Positions 22,269-33,389 of a stretch of 64,000 bases of DNA are shown piece by piece. Numbering within the stretch: the first letter of the stretch is position 1; every line of letters starts with the position of its first letter. The stretch spans positions 83,601,501 through 83,665,500 of the forward strand of contig CP136890.1 in NCBI GenBank assembly GCA_034359265.1, in the 5' to 3' direction. The stretch comes from Canna indica (taxonomy: Eukaryota > Streptophyta > Magnoliopsida > Zingiberales > Cannaceae). The position numbers and the translations under genes are program-made. The notes under the pieces were generated by a model. That model was not told the DNA's origin, did no database searches, and worked only from the letters and a program-made list of their open reading frames with translations.

Positions 22269-24547
22269 TTATTCCTCATCATCTGAATAATAGTCTTCGA
22301 ATTCTTTCTCTTCTTCCTCTTCTTCATCTTCTTCATCTCCAGCTTTCTCAATTTCATAATCGTTATCATCAGCATATTCAACTTCTAATTGAATTGACGT
22401 TGTGTCTGCATCCTCGAGTATTGGAATAATACGATCTACAGTAGGAGGATCATCTTCTTGATAGAAACCATGTGTCATATCAGGTATCAGCTCATGTTCT
22501 CCTACTATCGGATCAATTTTTTGTCTACCTTTTGTCTTACAGACTACACGCCAATCTGCTCTATCTTTATTTCGAGTCGGATACTTCGCGTAATATACTT
22601 GTTCGGCTTGTGATGCCAATATAAAAGGCTCATTTGCTGCCAATTTAGATTTGTAATTAACCTCAATAAGTTTGTATTTTAGATGAACTTTCATGCCCCT
22701 TTCTGTTGTATCGAACCAATGACATCTAAATAGAATAACTGATTTCAAGCCGAAGTAGTGCAACTCTATCACTTCTTCCACCAGTCCATAAAAATCCATA
22801 TCACATTCAACATAGGTTGTCCCTTTCACACAGACCCCAGCATTCATCGTCTTCTTTGTAAATGCATATTCAACTGTGTGAAATTTATACTCATTAACAA
22901 AATATCCGCTATAGCACGACACAAGTCGCGACGGTCCACTAACAAACTCAAATATTCTTTCATCTATTTCAGCTCTATGATCTTTGCTGTAAGTCTGAAT
23001 CCAAGTAGGGAAATCACGATTCTGTAATCTCTCCAATTCTTCATCGTCGTGAATGGAGTATTTTTGCACCATCTCAATGTCAAATATTTCAATGAATTGT
23101 TCAATCTCTGGACAATTGAGTAATACACACAAGTGTGTCAAATGATACTCTTCCTCGCTTAAGTGTCAAGATGGACGAGAACCAAATGCACGACCAGAGT
23201 GACAAAATATATTTAAACGTCCATCCGAATGTCGAACACCCCCGTCGTCGTTACGTGGAAGACGATCAAATCTTGTCTGTACTGTCGATTCAAAGTAAAA
23301 TGAGCAAAATGTTGAAATTTCTTGGATGATATACGATTCAGATATTGATCCTTCAACAGCTGCGGTGTTCTTTACTTTTTTCTTCAGACGATTCATGTAT
23401 CTTTCAAATAAGTACGTCCACCGATATTGAACGGAGCCACCAACTCGTGCCTCGTATGCCAAGTGTATCGGTAGATGCTCCATCGAGTCAAAAAATGCAG
23501 GAGGGAAAAACTGCTCCAGCTTGCATATGATTTCAACAATATTATTTTCAAGTGTTGACATATCTTCGACTCGAAGGACATTTGCACAGATGTTTCTAAA
23601 AAACATACTTAATTCAGTCAACGTACCCCAAATATTATCAGGTAGAAAATCTCGAAATGCGATCGGAAGTAATCTCATGAATGCATGACAATCATGACTC
23701 TTCATCCCTGATATTTTGCAATCATCGACGATCACACATCGAGATAAGTTTGAAGCATATCCATCGGGTAATCTGAGTTCTTTTACCCATTGACAAACAT
23801 CTTTGATCTATTGTTTATTTAACACATATAGGGTCTTCGGTTTCAGATATCGTCCGTTGACATCTTGTAACTCCAACTCTGGTCTTTTACAAAGTATTTT
23901 TATATCATGTCGGGCTTTGACATTATCTTTAGTTTTTCCGGAAATATCCATCAAAGTGTTGAAAATATTATCAAACACATTTTTTTCAATGTGCATGACA
24001 TCTAAATTATGTCGAATCAATAATGAACACCAATAGGGCAATTCCCAAAAGATACTTTTTTTTTCACCCAGTTATGTGTTTGGCCAAAACCTGACACTCT
24101 TTCATTGCGACCAAATACTATATCTGGAAGTGCTGAAACACGTGCTAACATTTGTTCACCAAACAACATCGGTGGTGGCCCATCTCTTTCGACTCTGCCC
24201 TTAGTAAATTTATTACGATTCCTTCGATACTGATGATTAACCGGTAGGAATCGACGATGATAATCAAAGAATGAGATTTTTCGTCCGTTCTGAAGACTGA
24301 TTGATTTAGAGTGTTCCATACAATACGGACAAGAGAGTCGGCCGTGAGTGCTCCAACCAGACAACATGTCGTACACCGGGAAATCATTGATTGTCCACAA
24401 GACCGCGGCCTTTAAATTGAAGTTTTGCTTCCGATGACAATCATAAGTGACAGTTCCCTCAGTCCACAATGTTTTCAATTCATCTATCAAGGGTCTGAGA
24501 AATATGTCAATATCTTTTCGCGGACCCTTAGGACCCGGAATAATCAT
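22269..24547 (-). pseudogene. TNP2-like CACTA transposase, N-terminally truncated and broken
   Basis: Catalytic transposase remnant. From the 5' side: IIPGPKGPRKDID, LWTINDFPVYDMLSGWSTH and CPYCMEHSK (transposase_21 region, 24547-24050); LIRHNLDVMHIEKNVFDNIF (23980-24041); MKSHDCHAFMRLLPIAFRDF and the DUF4218 region (23735-23166); then the C-terminal DUF4216-like region with a very acidic tail (23141-22269). Defects are a frameshift at an A9 tract near 24052-24062, TAG at 23808-23810 and TGA at 23166-23168. All pieces after the frameshift share one frame, which supports decay of a single gene. The N-terminal part usually present before the IIPGP motif is missing. Confidence 0.9.
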
Positions 24548-24599
24548 CGAAATATGTCAATTCCGACACGAGTCCAAATTCGACGATTTCGGCAAGAGT

Positions 24600-25024
24600 C
24601 TGAAGTGGACGATTCCGGCACATTGCCGAAGTGGATAATTTCGAAATTAATCTAAACCCTAAAAATTAATCTAAACCCTAATAATTAATCTAACAAATTA
24701 AATAATTAATCTAAATAATTAATTAACATATAAATAAATAAATAAAAAATATAAATCTACTCTTTCCGGCACCGACCATCGGTCGACCGCCGCCGGTCGA
24801 AACCCTAAAAATAGGGTTTCGGTCAGATTTCCCGCCGGCCGCAACGGGAAGAGATGGCCGGACTACGATGAATACCTGAAATCGACGGTCGAGGACGGAC
24901 GACAGCGTCGATAGTGGTAGCTCGGCGTCGTCGGTGTCGGCAGTGGCGGCGAGAGGCGGGAGGAGGAGGTGGCGGCGGCAGCAGCGGGAGGAAGAAGGGT
25001 CGGGCGCGATCTGCGACCTATATA
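24600..25024. other. CACTA 5' non-coding region
   Basis: AT-rich then GC-rich DNA between the truncated transposase and the right subterminal repeats. It has short repeats of CTAAACCCTAA/TAATTAATCTAAA near 24650-24720 and a GGTCGACCG patch near 24780. Its open frames match nothing I recognise. Confidence 0.5.
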
Positions 25025-25282
25025 AACTTATCAGCAACGGCTCACTCGCCCGTTAGAAAGTCGTTGCTAATAAGCTATTATCAGCAACGGCTCACTTGTC
25101 CGTTAGAAAGCCGTTGCTGATAATTAAAATCATCAACAATGGCTCGCGTGTCCGTTAGAAAGCCGTTGCAGATACAACATATCTGCAACGGCTTGAGCGG
25201 CCGTAAGAATGTCGTTGCAAATAGCAATGGCTTGAGCGACCGTTGCTGATAGCCGTTGCTGAAGACTCAATTTCTAGTAGTG
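25025..25282. repeat. Right subterminal repeats and terminus of the CACTA element
   Basis: Tandem-like units of about 60 bases contain ATCAGCAACGGCTCAC and CCGTTAGAAAGCCGTTGC, repeated about five times, ending in the terminal inverted repeat TTTCTAGTAGTG. Confidence 0.85.
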
Positions 25283-25960
25283 GAAAGATGGAGCCGACTG
25301 AAGACAAAGGGCGTCGATACGGAGTACCCCTCCTCCGCGAGGGAGGGTCGTGGAAGAGGAACCAAGGAAGGGGATATATAGGCTTCGAACAAGGTGATCA
25401 TGCTGATGCGATTGGAAGAATTGATAGGGTGCTCGATCAATGACGCCAAAAGTCGCCTGGTCATGTTGAGAGTTCTGCGGAGGATTACCTTGGCTATCAG
25501 GGATCTCCTCTTCCACCGGATCAAAATCCAGGTTGTCTTCCTTGTTGCCAGGGTGAGGATTGGCGTTGCGATCCCGTGAAGCATCCTCGAAGTAATGTTG
25601 TTGCCATGCAACCATGTCCTCTACAGTATACCGGCCATGCAACCCGATTTAACGACCTGGGCAAAGGACAATCTTGACTCTCGAGCAAACCCAACGCTCG
25701 GAGGAAGGCTTCAGAATATCGGCGAAAGTGACCCACTTCCATCGAGCACGCCGAAGGATGGAAAGCCAAGCAACAAAGTCAGGAAGGAGGGAGGGTGTGG
25801 AAGGAGAAGAGGAGGACGAGGTCGGAAGTGGTGGGAGAGGGGTGGAGAGAGTGGAGAGGAAAAAGGTGGCGACAATGGCGGGGGAGGAGGGAGGAGCCGC
25901 TGAGGGGATCGAGGCGAGGAGAGAGAGCCATCAGAAACTAAAATCAATGAAAATCTTTCC
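25283..25960 (-). pseudogene. Probable LINE ORF1 remnant, 5' portion
   Basis: Minus-strand frames give KWVTFADILK (compare SFADAVRR in the intact LINE ORF1), then a long acidic/polar frame, VEDMVAWQQHYFEDASRD onward to SAPSFH. It meets the CACTA target duplication at 25285, and its DNA continues at 19041 once one GAA copy is removed. The proline-rich upstream region is also typical of LINE ORF1 starts. Confidence 0.5.
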
Positions 25961-27231
25961 TTTAGTTAAAGTTAGAATTGAAGTCAATTACTAGAATTAA
26001 TTATATTTTGCAAATAAGCTATAATAGTGTCAGAGAATATCTTTTATGCAAACCAAACTTGACCTGGGTCTAACGGAATGGTCTTCAGTCAAACCCAACA
26101 TAATTAAATGGTCAAACATATTTCTAAACATCAATTATAAAGATGGGAAATAAAGCCAATTAAGTCAAACTTTTGGTTTATGGAATATGAATCCAGCCAC
26201 CTGCAAATTAATACACAGGTAGTTGGGTAAATGCAAGGAGTGTGTAAAGGCTATGTGAAGCTTTACAACTCATCTGGAACTGGAAAGGGGGAACCCTAGT
26301 TGCAGAGGGCCAGGAGAAATCTGCCTTGTCCCCCCATGCATTTATAGCAGCAACATTGACGAGGCAAACATGAAAGAGATGGTCAAAAGTAGCAAGAAGA
26401 CGATGAGATATCTCTCCCAAGATTGGGGACATTCTTTCCTCTTTAATTAATTATTTAACTGTATCATTTTGTGTAATATTACTTGAATGGCTCAATCAGA
26501 GCAATTATTAACTTGGATGGTTCAGATTTAAAAGATCAATCTGATCACGATGAATGGCTTATATATATATGGCTCTGATCGATTCACCCTTACGTCAGAT
26601 GCTCCTACATATCATATATGTATCACGGTATCAGCAATTAAATTTGTTTTTATTCCCACCAAAAAAATATATGGAAGCTTCTTCGGTCTTTGAATTAACT
26701 TCTCAATTTTGGCTCCAATTAATTAATAATTATTCCAAATTTCCAAGAATAGTAAAACATAATATTATGAAAATTGCTAACTTATATTTTGAAGTAATAT
26801 TAAATATTGAATATATGGTTAATTACTTTCTTAATTTATCAAACATTTACGATTTGCGTTCGCTAATAATAGTAGCTGACAGCTTAACATCGCTTCCAAA
26901 ATCTCCTACTTTCCATTCCCTCCACGTACCGAAGAAGGACGACGACGAATCCATGCAAAGATAGCAGCGGTGGAGATGCACCTCCGAACCATTAAATTGC
27001 CTCAACTTACAGCAGCCACCCCCCACGGTTGAGAAAGGGAAGGACTTCGAAGTCACCCTCCTTTCTTCTCCGTCGACGCTTCTTCTGCTACCCTGCAGCG
27101 GCCGCGCGCGCCCCCGCCGGCCGCATCCTGATGTGTCCCTCGGCGAACCTCGAGGCAGGCTAAGGAGGACCGACACAGAAATTTCGCTTGTGGAATTTAT
27201 TTAACCCAGACGTCGACCGGCGCCCGGAAAG
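25961..27231. other. Intergenic DNA and DUF1685 gene upstream region
   Basis: AT-rich to 26880, then GC-richer toward the gene start. A TATA-like ATTTATTTAA lies near 27195-27205, about 30-40 bases before the coding start. No other gene or element recognised. Confidence 0.45.
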
Positions 27232-27824
27232 ATGAAGAACGGTTCCATGGTGCATCAGCTGCTGCAGGTGTCGTCATCGTCGGAGAGCGAGGCGGAGGAC
27301 GAGATCATCCGCGAGCAGCCGCCGCCGACGTGGAATGGCGCCCCGAGCAGCTGCGGCGCCAGCAAGCGGCGGCTGCTCTCGAAGCAGCTGTCGATGAGGG
27401 AGACGAGGATGGAGGCCAAGTGGGAGAAGCGGCGGCGGCAGATACTGCAACGGCGGCGCGTCATCGAGGGAGAAGATGAGGAGGAAGCAGTAGAGGAGAG
27501 TCAATTGGCAGAAAGAACTCAGAGTTTGACCGACGAAGACCTCGACGAGCTCAGGGGATCCATAGATCTCGGGTTTGGGTTCAACGAGGAGGAAGGCGGG
27601 CATGATCTCTGCGACACTCTCCCGGCTCTCAATCTCTACTTCGCCGTCAACCGGCAGCTCTCCGACCCCAAGCTTCAAATATCGTCGCCGAGCCCGGTCT
27701 CGACGCCGACCGCCACCTCCTCCTCGTCGACTCTCGGTGGCCTGCCGAGCCCCCGGAGCCCGCACGAACAAGCCAACTTCGGATCTGCAGATGCTTGGAA
27801 GATTTTCAATCCAGGTTCTTCAAT

Positions 27825-27855
<31 letters not shown>

Positions 27856-28048
27856 ACGTAATTTACATATTTAATTATATATATGAATTAATGAAATGAA
27901 TTAGAAAAAAATAACTATAAAAAAGAAACATTAATTGCTAGGATATTATCTTCTTCCTTAAACAACAGGAGACAGTCCGCAGCACGTGAAGACAAGATTG
28001 AGGCATTGGGCACAAGCGGTGGCTTGTTCTCTGAGGCAGATCTCATAA
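27232..28048 (+). CDS. DUF1685 family protein
   Basis: Two exons, 27232-27814 and 27969-28048, joined at CCAG/gttctt and aacaacag/GAGAC, encode 220 residues. The hallmark SLTDEDLDELRG-SIDLGFGF segment, then LCDTLPALNLY, lies at about residues 99-145. The second exon supplies the conserved C-terminus DSPQHVKTRLRHWAQAVAC. This family is plant-specific and of unknown biochemical role. The N-terminal half is charged, with a basic cluster KWEKRRRQILQRRR that could be a nuclear localisation signal (inference), followed by an acidic run EGEDEEEAVEE. A CTT microsatellite starts immediately inside the intron. Coding GC is high relative to the flanks. Confidence 0.93.
27821..27856 (+). repeat. (CTT)n microsatellite in the DUF1685 intron
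   Basis: About ten CTT/TTC units starting a few bases after the donor site, forming a pyrimidine-rich intron start. Confidence 0.9.
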
Positions 28049-28876
28049 GAGGCAGCAAATTAAATCATCTGAGAGAAATGAAGGCTTGATATAGGGGAAA
28101 GCTGCACAAAGTCCACGAGTCATGAAGAAGAAGAAGAATTAATCTCACATCTTTAATTTGTACATATGGATAATTAGTCTGCTTTATTCTCGCAGAATGA
28201 AGACTGGACTGATATCAAGAGAGATGGAGATCAGGAGCTTTATTTAATTTTCACTTTATATGTTAGAAAATTGAGCCTAATTGTAATTTGTTTTGGCAAG
28301 AGTAGTAGCAGCAAGGAGTAATTAAAGGAGATGAGGATGTAATTAGCAAACTGATGAATATAGTTTGTGTTCTTATGTCTTTGATGTATTAGTCTTATAT
28401 ATAGTTATACTTAATACCTATCTTAACTTGGCTATTAACTTGATCTTTTGAGCTTTATAGTTTAATCAAATCACTCGGAAATTTCTTAATTTCCATGTCG
28501 TGTTACTGGTTGTCCTAATAAACGTTCCACAGAAGTATGTACAGAAGCATTAGATGTGAGTTTTATTAACCATCAAACTAATGCACACTTCAGGTACTCT
28601 TAATTGTCAACTGTGGATAGCACCGTTGGCGGTAATATATTGATCGTTGCTTGGTTAAAAAAAATGTACTCCTTAATTAAATACAATAATAAAAGCCAAA
28701 TACAACTGGAGAGGAATATTATTCATCGAGAAATTAATTAACAAAGATTATGTGCATCCTCTTGCGGACGAAGACACGTATTCTTCACTGCAACAACTCC
28801 AGCAGAAGCAGTACACGAAACCCAGGTCTCTCATGAAAAGAAAATTAATTATCAAAACATTAGCTACAAGCTAATT

Positions 28877-29092
28877 CACTATTAAAAATAATGCAATATA
28901 TATGCGACGGCTGACATGACCGTCCAAAATGCGACGGCCCTATGCCTGCGGTGTATTAGGGTGACAAATAGCGATGGCACAAAGACGGAAAGCTTGGTTG
29001 TCCCAAAATAATTTAGTAGCGATGGCTAGGTAATCGTGTGGCTATCGAAATTTGCGATCGCATCTAGCGCGCCCGCCGCAAAGCCAATTTAA
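28877..29092 (+). mobile_element. CACTA-like end fragment
   Basis: Starts CACTATTAAAAATAATGC and is followed by repeated GCGACGGC and AGCGATGGC motifs, the expected look of a CACTA terminus with subterminal repeats. A matching inverse end with an ATT target duplication was not found nearby, so it is probably a truncated copy. Confidence 0.45.
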
Positions 29093-29113
29093 CTTTCATG
29101 AACCCTACTAAAT

Positions 29114-29116
<3 letters not shown>

Positions 29117-29147
<31 letters not shown>
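29117..29147. repeat. (TC)n microsatellite
   Basis: About fifteen TC dinucleotides. Confidence 0.95.
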
Positions 29148-29150
<3 letters not shown>

Positions 29151-29929
29151 CGCCGGCCTCCGATTGGAAGGTCGGCAACGACGGAAGGGGGAGGGCGGCC
29201 TCTCCCTTTGCCGGATAACGATGAGAGCCGGCACTGGCCTAGGCCGGAGGGTGGCGAGGTAGAGAGTTTGATATATTATTTTTGAATTATATTAATATAT
29301 TATAATGATATTAATACATTAATATACAATATATTATAAATATTTATATAATATTGTTCTCGGCTTCTCGCATGGGATGATGTAAGACTTCATTTTTTAG
29401 GTCCAATGCGGCTCCAATGAGTGACCTGCAAAAACACTCTGACACTCAAGTGGAAGAGAATATTAGATGATGGGTATAAAAATTGGAACATATATAGAGT
29501 ATATATACTTAATGTGCATGCGTCATGTTTGTTTTATGAGTCAAGTCCTAATGTTGAGCGAGGATATGTTGTAGAATTTCGAGAATATGCCCTGAATGAA
29601 TTGATAGTTATCTCTTACATCGTGGACAACACAGTGTAGCGCGCAAGCCAAGCTTAGCGCAGCAGGCCTAGGCCTACACATCGCCGATATAGTCCAGTGC
29701 AGTAGGCCTACTCGTGTCGTGCTAGGCTCGACATGGCCTATGTGCCCAAAGGACGAGCCCAACCCATCCACTGGGACCAGCGTGTCATGCCGTGTCTCGC
29801 GGATCCGATCCATTAATACCTTTCCTTAAATCCTACTTCATAAATAATAAAATTGTACCAAAAATGATTTTTGGCTAGAAATTTGTCAAAAGGGTGAGAT
29901 CGGTAAAAATTAAGCGAGTTTCCGGAGAA

Positions 29930-31021
29930 TATGGTCCCTCACTGCTCGTTTATTTTCTGGTATACTTGCCATCTCTCTCCACCACGCCTCTCGAGTCTCG
30001 CCTTCGCCCCCCAATCTCCGGAAAGCCGCCGTCGGCGCAGGCAGCGACGCTTCCAACCTAGGGATCCTTCATCGACTCGCCTCTTGGTATCCGCCACGGT
30101 GAACCTCTTCCCAGCTCGTTTGGTTACGAACCCTAAATGGCAATCGTATTCCTCTTTCCTCTGCCTAGTTCTTTGAGTCGCCACTGGCCGCTTTTTATAA
30201 GATGATTTCTTCTTGGATTCTTAGGGTTTGGTGAAGCTTTTCTAATTGCGTTTGATTGTGAATTGAAGATAAGAGGAATACGGGAGTTTTGGGTCTTACA
30301 TGTTGCTTGTGAGTTTGTAAATCAGCCACATGTTTAGTTGATGTTTGATTGAGTTATCTTTTGTTTGTCAAATTATATTTACGAAATTTGATTGGAACAA
30401 GAAGGAATTTTTTTCTTCTTTTAATAAATCAATCCTCGAAAATAGATGATTAGTGCATTTCTAATTTAAATTATGCTTCTGTATCTTCTACTAATCCTCA
30501 AAGGACATGAAATTAATTATGAACGCATATATGCATTTTCTTTAAAAAATTCTCAGCAATGTGCTTAATATCTCAGCAATGGGTCTTTAGATAACATATG
30601 ACATGTCAACCAGAATGCTCAAGCTTTTATAGTATAAGATAATATGCACGTCAGATGACTGATTCCATAGTGTTAGTGATTAAAATATTCATTGAAACAA
30701 TGTAAAAAATATATTTTGAAGAAAAACTGTTGCTTCTATAAGTTGTTCATAATTCTACAGGTGCGTTTTACCAGAAAATAGCATGAAAACAAACAATTAG
30801 TGTCAAGCTGCATACTTTCAACAGCCTAGTTTGAATGAATAAATTTGAGGTTTTACTTATCATTCTCCACATGCTTCCAATTTTAGCAAGTTGAACTTCC
30901 TGTTTATGTGTCTAAGTAACTGTTTCTTAGTCTTAGCTATGAGTGATAATGATTCTATATTTTCTTATCATATAATCTTCTTATGATATAGTCAAAAATC
31001 CTTGCAGGTGAATCAAAGATC
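29930..31021 (+). promoter_or_regulatory. Probable 5' UTR exon and leader intron of the Ycf20-like gene
   Basis: A GC- and CT-rich block at about 29940-30170 looks like a non-coding first exon. It is followed by about 800 bases of AT-rich intron-like DNA ending in ATCCTTGCAG/GTGAATC near 31010, just before the start codon. The donor site is not certain (candidates CACG/gtgaac or CTTG/gtatcc). Confidence 0.45.
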
Positions 31022-32217
31022 ATGAAAATGCATTCTTCAGCCTTGAGATTCTGTACTGAAACTATGCTTGTTTCGCCTTTGAAATACTATAGATCAAGAT
31101 CTTTCCTTGCGTCATATCCACAAAGAAGTGCTTTTCATTATGGTGAAAAGAGTTATCCTCACATTTGCTTCCTCTGGTTAGCTGTACCCTCAGTCAAAAT
31201 TCACAGGTCAGCTGCATTGTGACATGAACTTTTTTGTGAGTAAGCTATCTTTCTGAAAAAAATGCTTTATGAAATATACTATTGACCAAATATGTTAATT
31301 TAACTAAGGGTTTATCTGTAGATTGTACATATGATTTTATTTAATCTCAATTCTGCTAAGCAAACAATAACAACTTATGCATTATGTTATGTTAGCCAAA
31401 TTGTACTATTCTTTTAAATACATTATTGCAAAATAACCTACTTCTTCCATTTCTTTTATTGAGGTTTAATTTGCTTCTATTTCATTGAACTTAATGTTGT
31501 CAGTCGAAGATTGTAAAACAATGCATAATATTGTTTGCAATTATCTATGTGGTCTTTTATTATTCAAGGCAATCCATCCTTAACTCATCTAGACATCGAG
31601 GAGATTTCTGAAAATGTTATCCCCAATTTGTTCTTGTTCTGAGGAAGTATCATTCTTTCTCTGATTAGGCAGAGTACTAGATATCACTCCCAAAGTAGTT
31701 ATTTTCTCCTGAGCATGACTAACATTGCAAAATTATGTTTAAATGAAGGAGGATGAGCTGGGTATCATGCAGTATGGCAGATGGAAGCAGGTCCAACTCA
31801 TCTGAAAGCAGCACAAATCGCACAACCCGTTTGATAAGAAATATTCAATCTTTCCAAACAAAGTTGAGTACTCGGATCACACAGTTGAAGAAGGGATTAT
31901 CTATCAAAATTTTCTTCTTCTTGGTGGGATTCTATTGTGCTACAGCATTTGCAACTGTTATTGGGCAAACTGGCGATTGGGACATTCTTTCTGCAGGCTT
32001 AGCAGTTGTTGTAGTCGAGGGGATTGGTGCCCTAATGTACAGGGCCTCCCTTCCTTTTGTTGACAAAATCAGGAACCTAGTCACTGTCTTCAACTACTGG
32101 AAGGCTGGACTTTCCTTAGGATTGTTCCTGGACGCATTTAAATATGAAATTGACATGTTTTATGAATCATGTAAACCATTCAATATTGAAATCGATATAT
32201 TTCCCATATTTTGGTAA
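31022..32217 (+). CDS. Ycf20-like protein (DUF565), probably chloroplastic
   Basis: Two coding exons, 31022-31206 and 31773-32217, joined at CACAG/gtcagc and atcatgcag/TATGG in consistent phase, encode 209 residues. The N-terminus is rich in S, R and basic residues with few acids, as expected of a plastid transit peptide. The core, from TRLIRNIQSFQTKL through FFFLVGFYCATAFATVIGQ, DWDILSAGLAVVVVEGIG and FNYWKAGLSLGLFLDAFKYE, matches the nuclear homologues of cyanobacterial/plastid ycf20. It carries two or three hydrophobic segments. Arabidopsis members (NPQ6/NPQ7 group, from memory) affect non-photochemical quenching. The last 20 residues (MFYESCKPF...) extend past the usual conserved end, so an alternative terminal splice is possible. 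Confidence 0.9.
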
Positions 32218-32707
32218 AATATGCACTTCTTTATTGTGTACATGAGCAGGTCAGAGTTATACATAACGATCAACTAGAAAATGGCCTCTAAAGAAGGAAA
32301 GGATGTCAGCTATGTCAGACATTATGGCTATTCATTGGATAAGGAGGGAAGTGAGAAGAAGAGAGAGTGGTTATTTTCCATTAGGGCTCAAGCATCATCT
32401 CTTCCTCTCAGACCTTTGGACTTAAATTCACCTCAGAATTCCTATTTCTAACTGTGAATTTACTAGATAAACTTCCACAAACACAATTTGATGCTAGCAG
32501 CACTGGAAATTTTCATTTATTAATCGTAAAACATTATAACTTTCGTACATGATCCACCTTAGGAGTGAAGAACATGAATGACTTGCACACATCTGTGACC
32601 TCATCAACATAGTACCAGAAGCACATTGGTATCTTGATTTATCTTGTGAAAGCTAGTAGCTCCTAAATTCTACATTCCAAAGCTACATTTGAATTGAATC
32701 TATCATA

Positions 32708-33354
32708 TTATTCAATGTTTGCACTGCTGGAAACGTCAGAGATGCTGAGCAAATCTAGAAGCTGATTTTTGTAGTTGGTTAGTACCGCTAAGCTTTTATC
32801 TCTATTTTGTACCACTTGGGTTTTGGTTATGTTTCTTGGTCCTTCATCATACCCCTCACAAATTAATTCTCCTTCTCTGTTTTTGTAACACACCAAGATC
32901 TTCGTCATATCCCTCACAAACAATGCCTGTCAGCCATCCTGGTGACCAATAAGTATACTTGGGTCTTTCATTACTTGATGATGAAGGGTGACTATGTCTT
33001 GGCCCTTCATCACATCCCTCACAGATTATTTCTCCTCTTGCATCTCTGTAGCACACTATACCCATCACTTGATCTTCATAAATCTGACAGAAGTAATATC
33101 TTGGAATGACTTGATGATATCTATCAGATACTATCAGTTTTCAGAAAAAAAGTTACTACCGTAGCTAGAGATCGATCATACCTTGTTGATCATGAAAGTT
33201 TTGCTTAAAGAAACTGATGTTTTCAATGATGTTTGCTTGCAGCAAATCAATGAAGGTGTCATCATGATCTTCTTTTGCTGCCCTCTTGGAAATGCAGTGT
33301 TAGGCTGAAGACATCTGACTTCCATAGTGATGGAGCCTCTTTTCTCACAATCCA
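32708..33354 (-). CDS. Candidate small gene with duplicated CEGxDEGPR motif, unrecognised
   Basis: Two minus-strand stretches encode related motifs: GIVCYRDARGEIICEGCDEGPR (33068-33000) and ILVCYKNREGELICEGYDEGPR (32900-32830), with a partial third, GIVCEGYDE, between them. An acceptor-like ACTTCTGTCAG precedes the first at about 33090. An upstream exon with acceptor TTTGCAG at about 33355 and donor AACAAG/gtatga at 33182 can be joined in frame (MEVRCLQPN...KTFMINK). Another frame of that exon reads AAKEDHDDTFIDLLQAN and joins by a shifted acceptor. The two motif units lie in different frames, so the second may be an alternative end or a decayed duplicate. The stop would be at 32708. I do not recognise the family. 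Confidence 0.35.
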
Positions 33355-33389
33355 CTGCAAAGGAATTTAAGATCAGAAGCTAATTTGAA

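Larger units (their letters stand above)
19042..25282 (-). mobile_element. CACTA (En/Spm-type) DNA transposon, defective, exact ends
   Basis: The left end reads CACTACTAGAAAAATGG at 19042. The right end is its inverse, TTTCTAGTAGTG, ending at 25282. Both are flanked by GAA (19039-19041 and 25283-25285), the 3-bp target duplication expected for CACTA elements. The element is 6,241 bp long. Subterminal blocks rich in AGCAACGGC and GCCGTTGCTGA occur at both ends. Coding runs on the minus strand: a TNP2-like transposase remnant at 24547-22269, then a second transposase-type protein at 22202-19675. Several stops and a frameshift make it non-autonomous. It inserted into the ORF1 region of the old LINE. 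Confidence 0.95.
13330..25960 (-). mobile_element. Old L1-type LINE, split by two LTR segments and a CACTA element
   Basis: Minus-strand LINE pieces appear in the expected order. Probable ORF1 is at about 25960-25283 and 19041-18000, and endonuclease at about 17884-17375. An endonuclease-to-RT linker and RT start lie at about 15840-14894 (YWRQRAK, FTVEEV, SISL), and a zinc-finger RVT tail (PLCS..AESHEYLFYNC) at about 14060-13540. Stops and frameshifts occur throughout, so it is dead. The interruptions are LTR-derived segments at about 14065-14893 and 15845-17302 and the CACTA element at 19042-25282. About 1 kb of RT palm and C-terminal sequence is missing at the 14065-14893 junction. Without insertions the element is about 4.1 kb. 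A similar 3' tail motif (TGATCATAAGAAGTGA-like) occurs near 44030. Confidence 0.75.
28049..29930. other. Intergenic DNA
   Basis: No gene recognised. It holds a CACTA-like terminus at 28877, a CT microsatellite at 29117-29147, and a GC-rich patch at about 29630-29815 with AGGCCTA and CCGTGTC-like repeats of unknown origin. Confidence 0.5.

Noticed and set aside
24723..25037. Open frame of about 100 residues in the GC-rich part of the CACTA 5' region
   Set aside because: No similarity to CACTA proteins; low-complexity S/P/L composition near subterminal repeats.
30600..30680. Right-hand partner (TTAGTG plus ATT) for the CACTA-like end at 28877
   Set aside because: Beyond the CACTA core the ends do not match, and the interval would include the Ycf20-like leader exon.
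31753..31772. Start of the Ycf20-like protein at the Met of 31753 (MSWVSCSMADGS)
   Set aside because: An acceptor ATCATGCAG just downstream joins in frame to the upstream exon at 31022-31206, which supplies a transit-peptide-like N-terminus.
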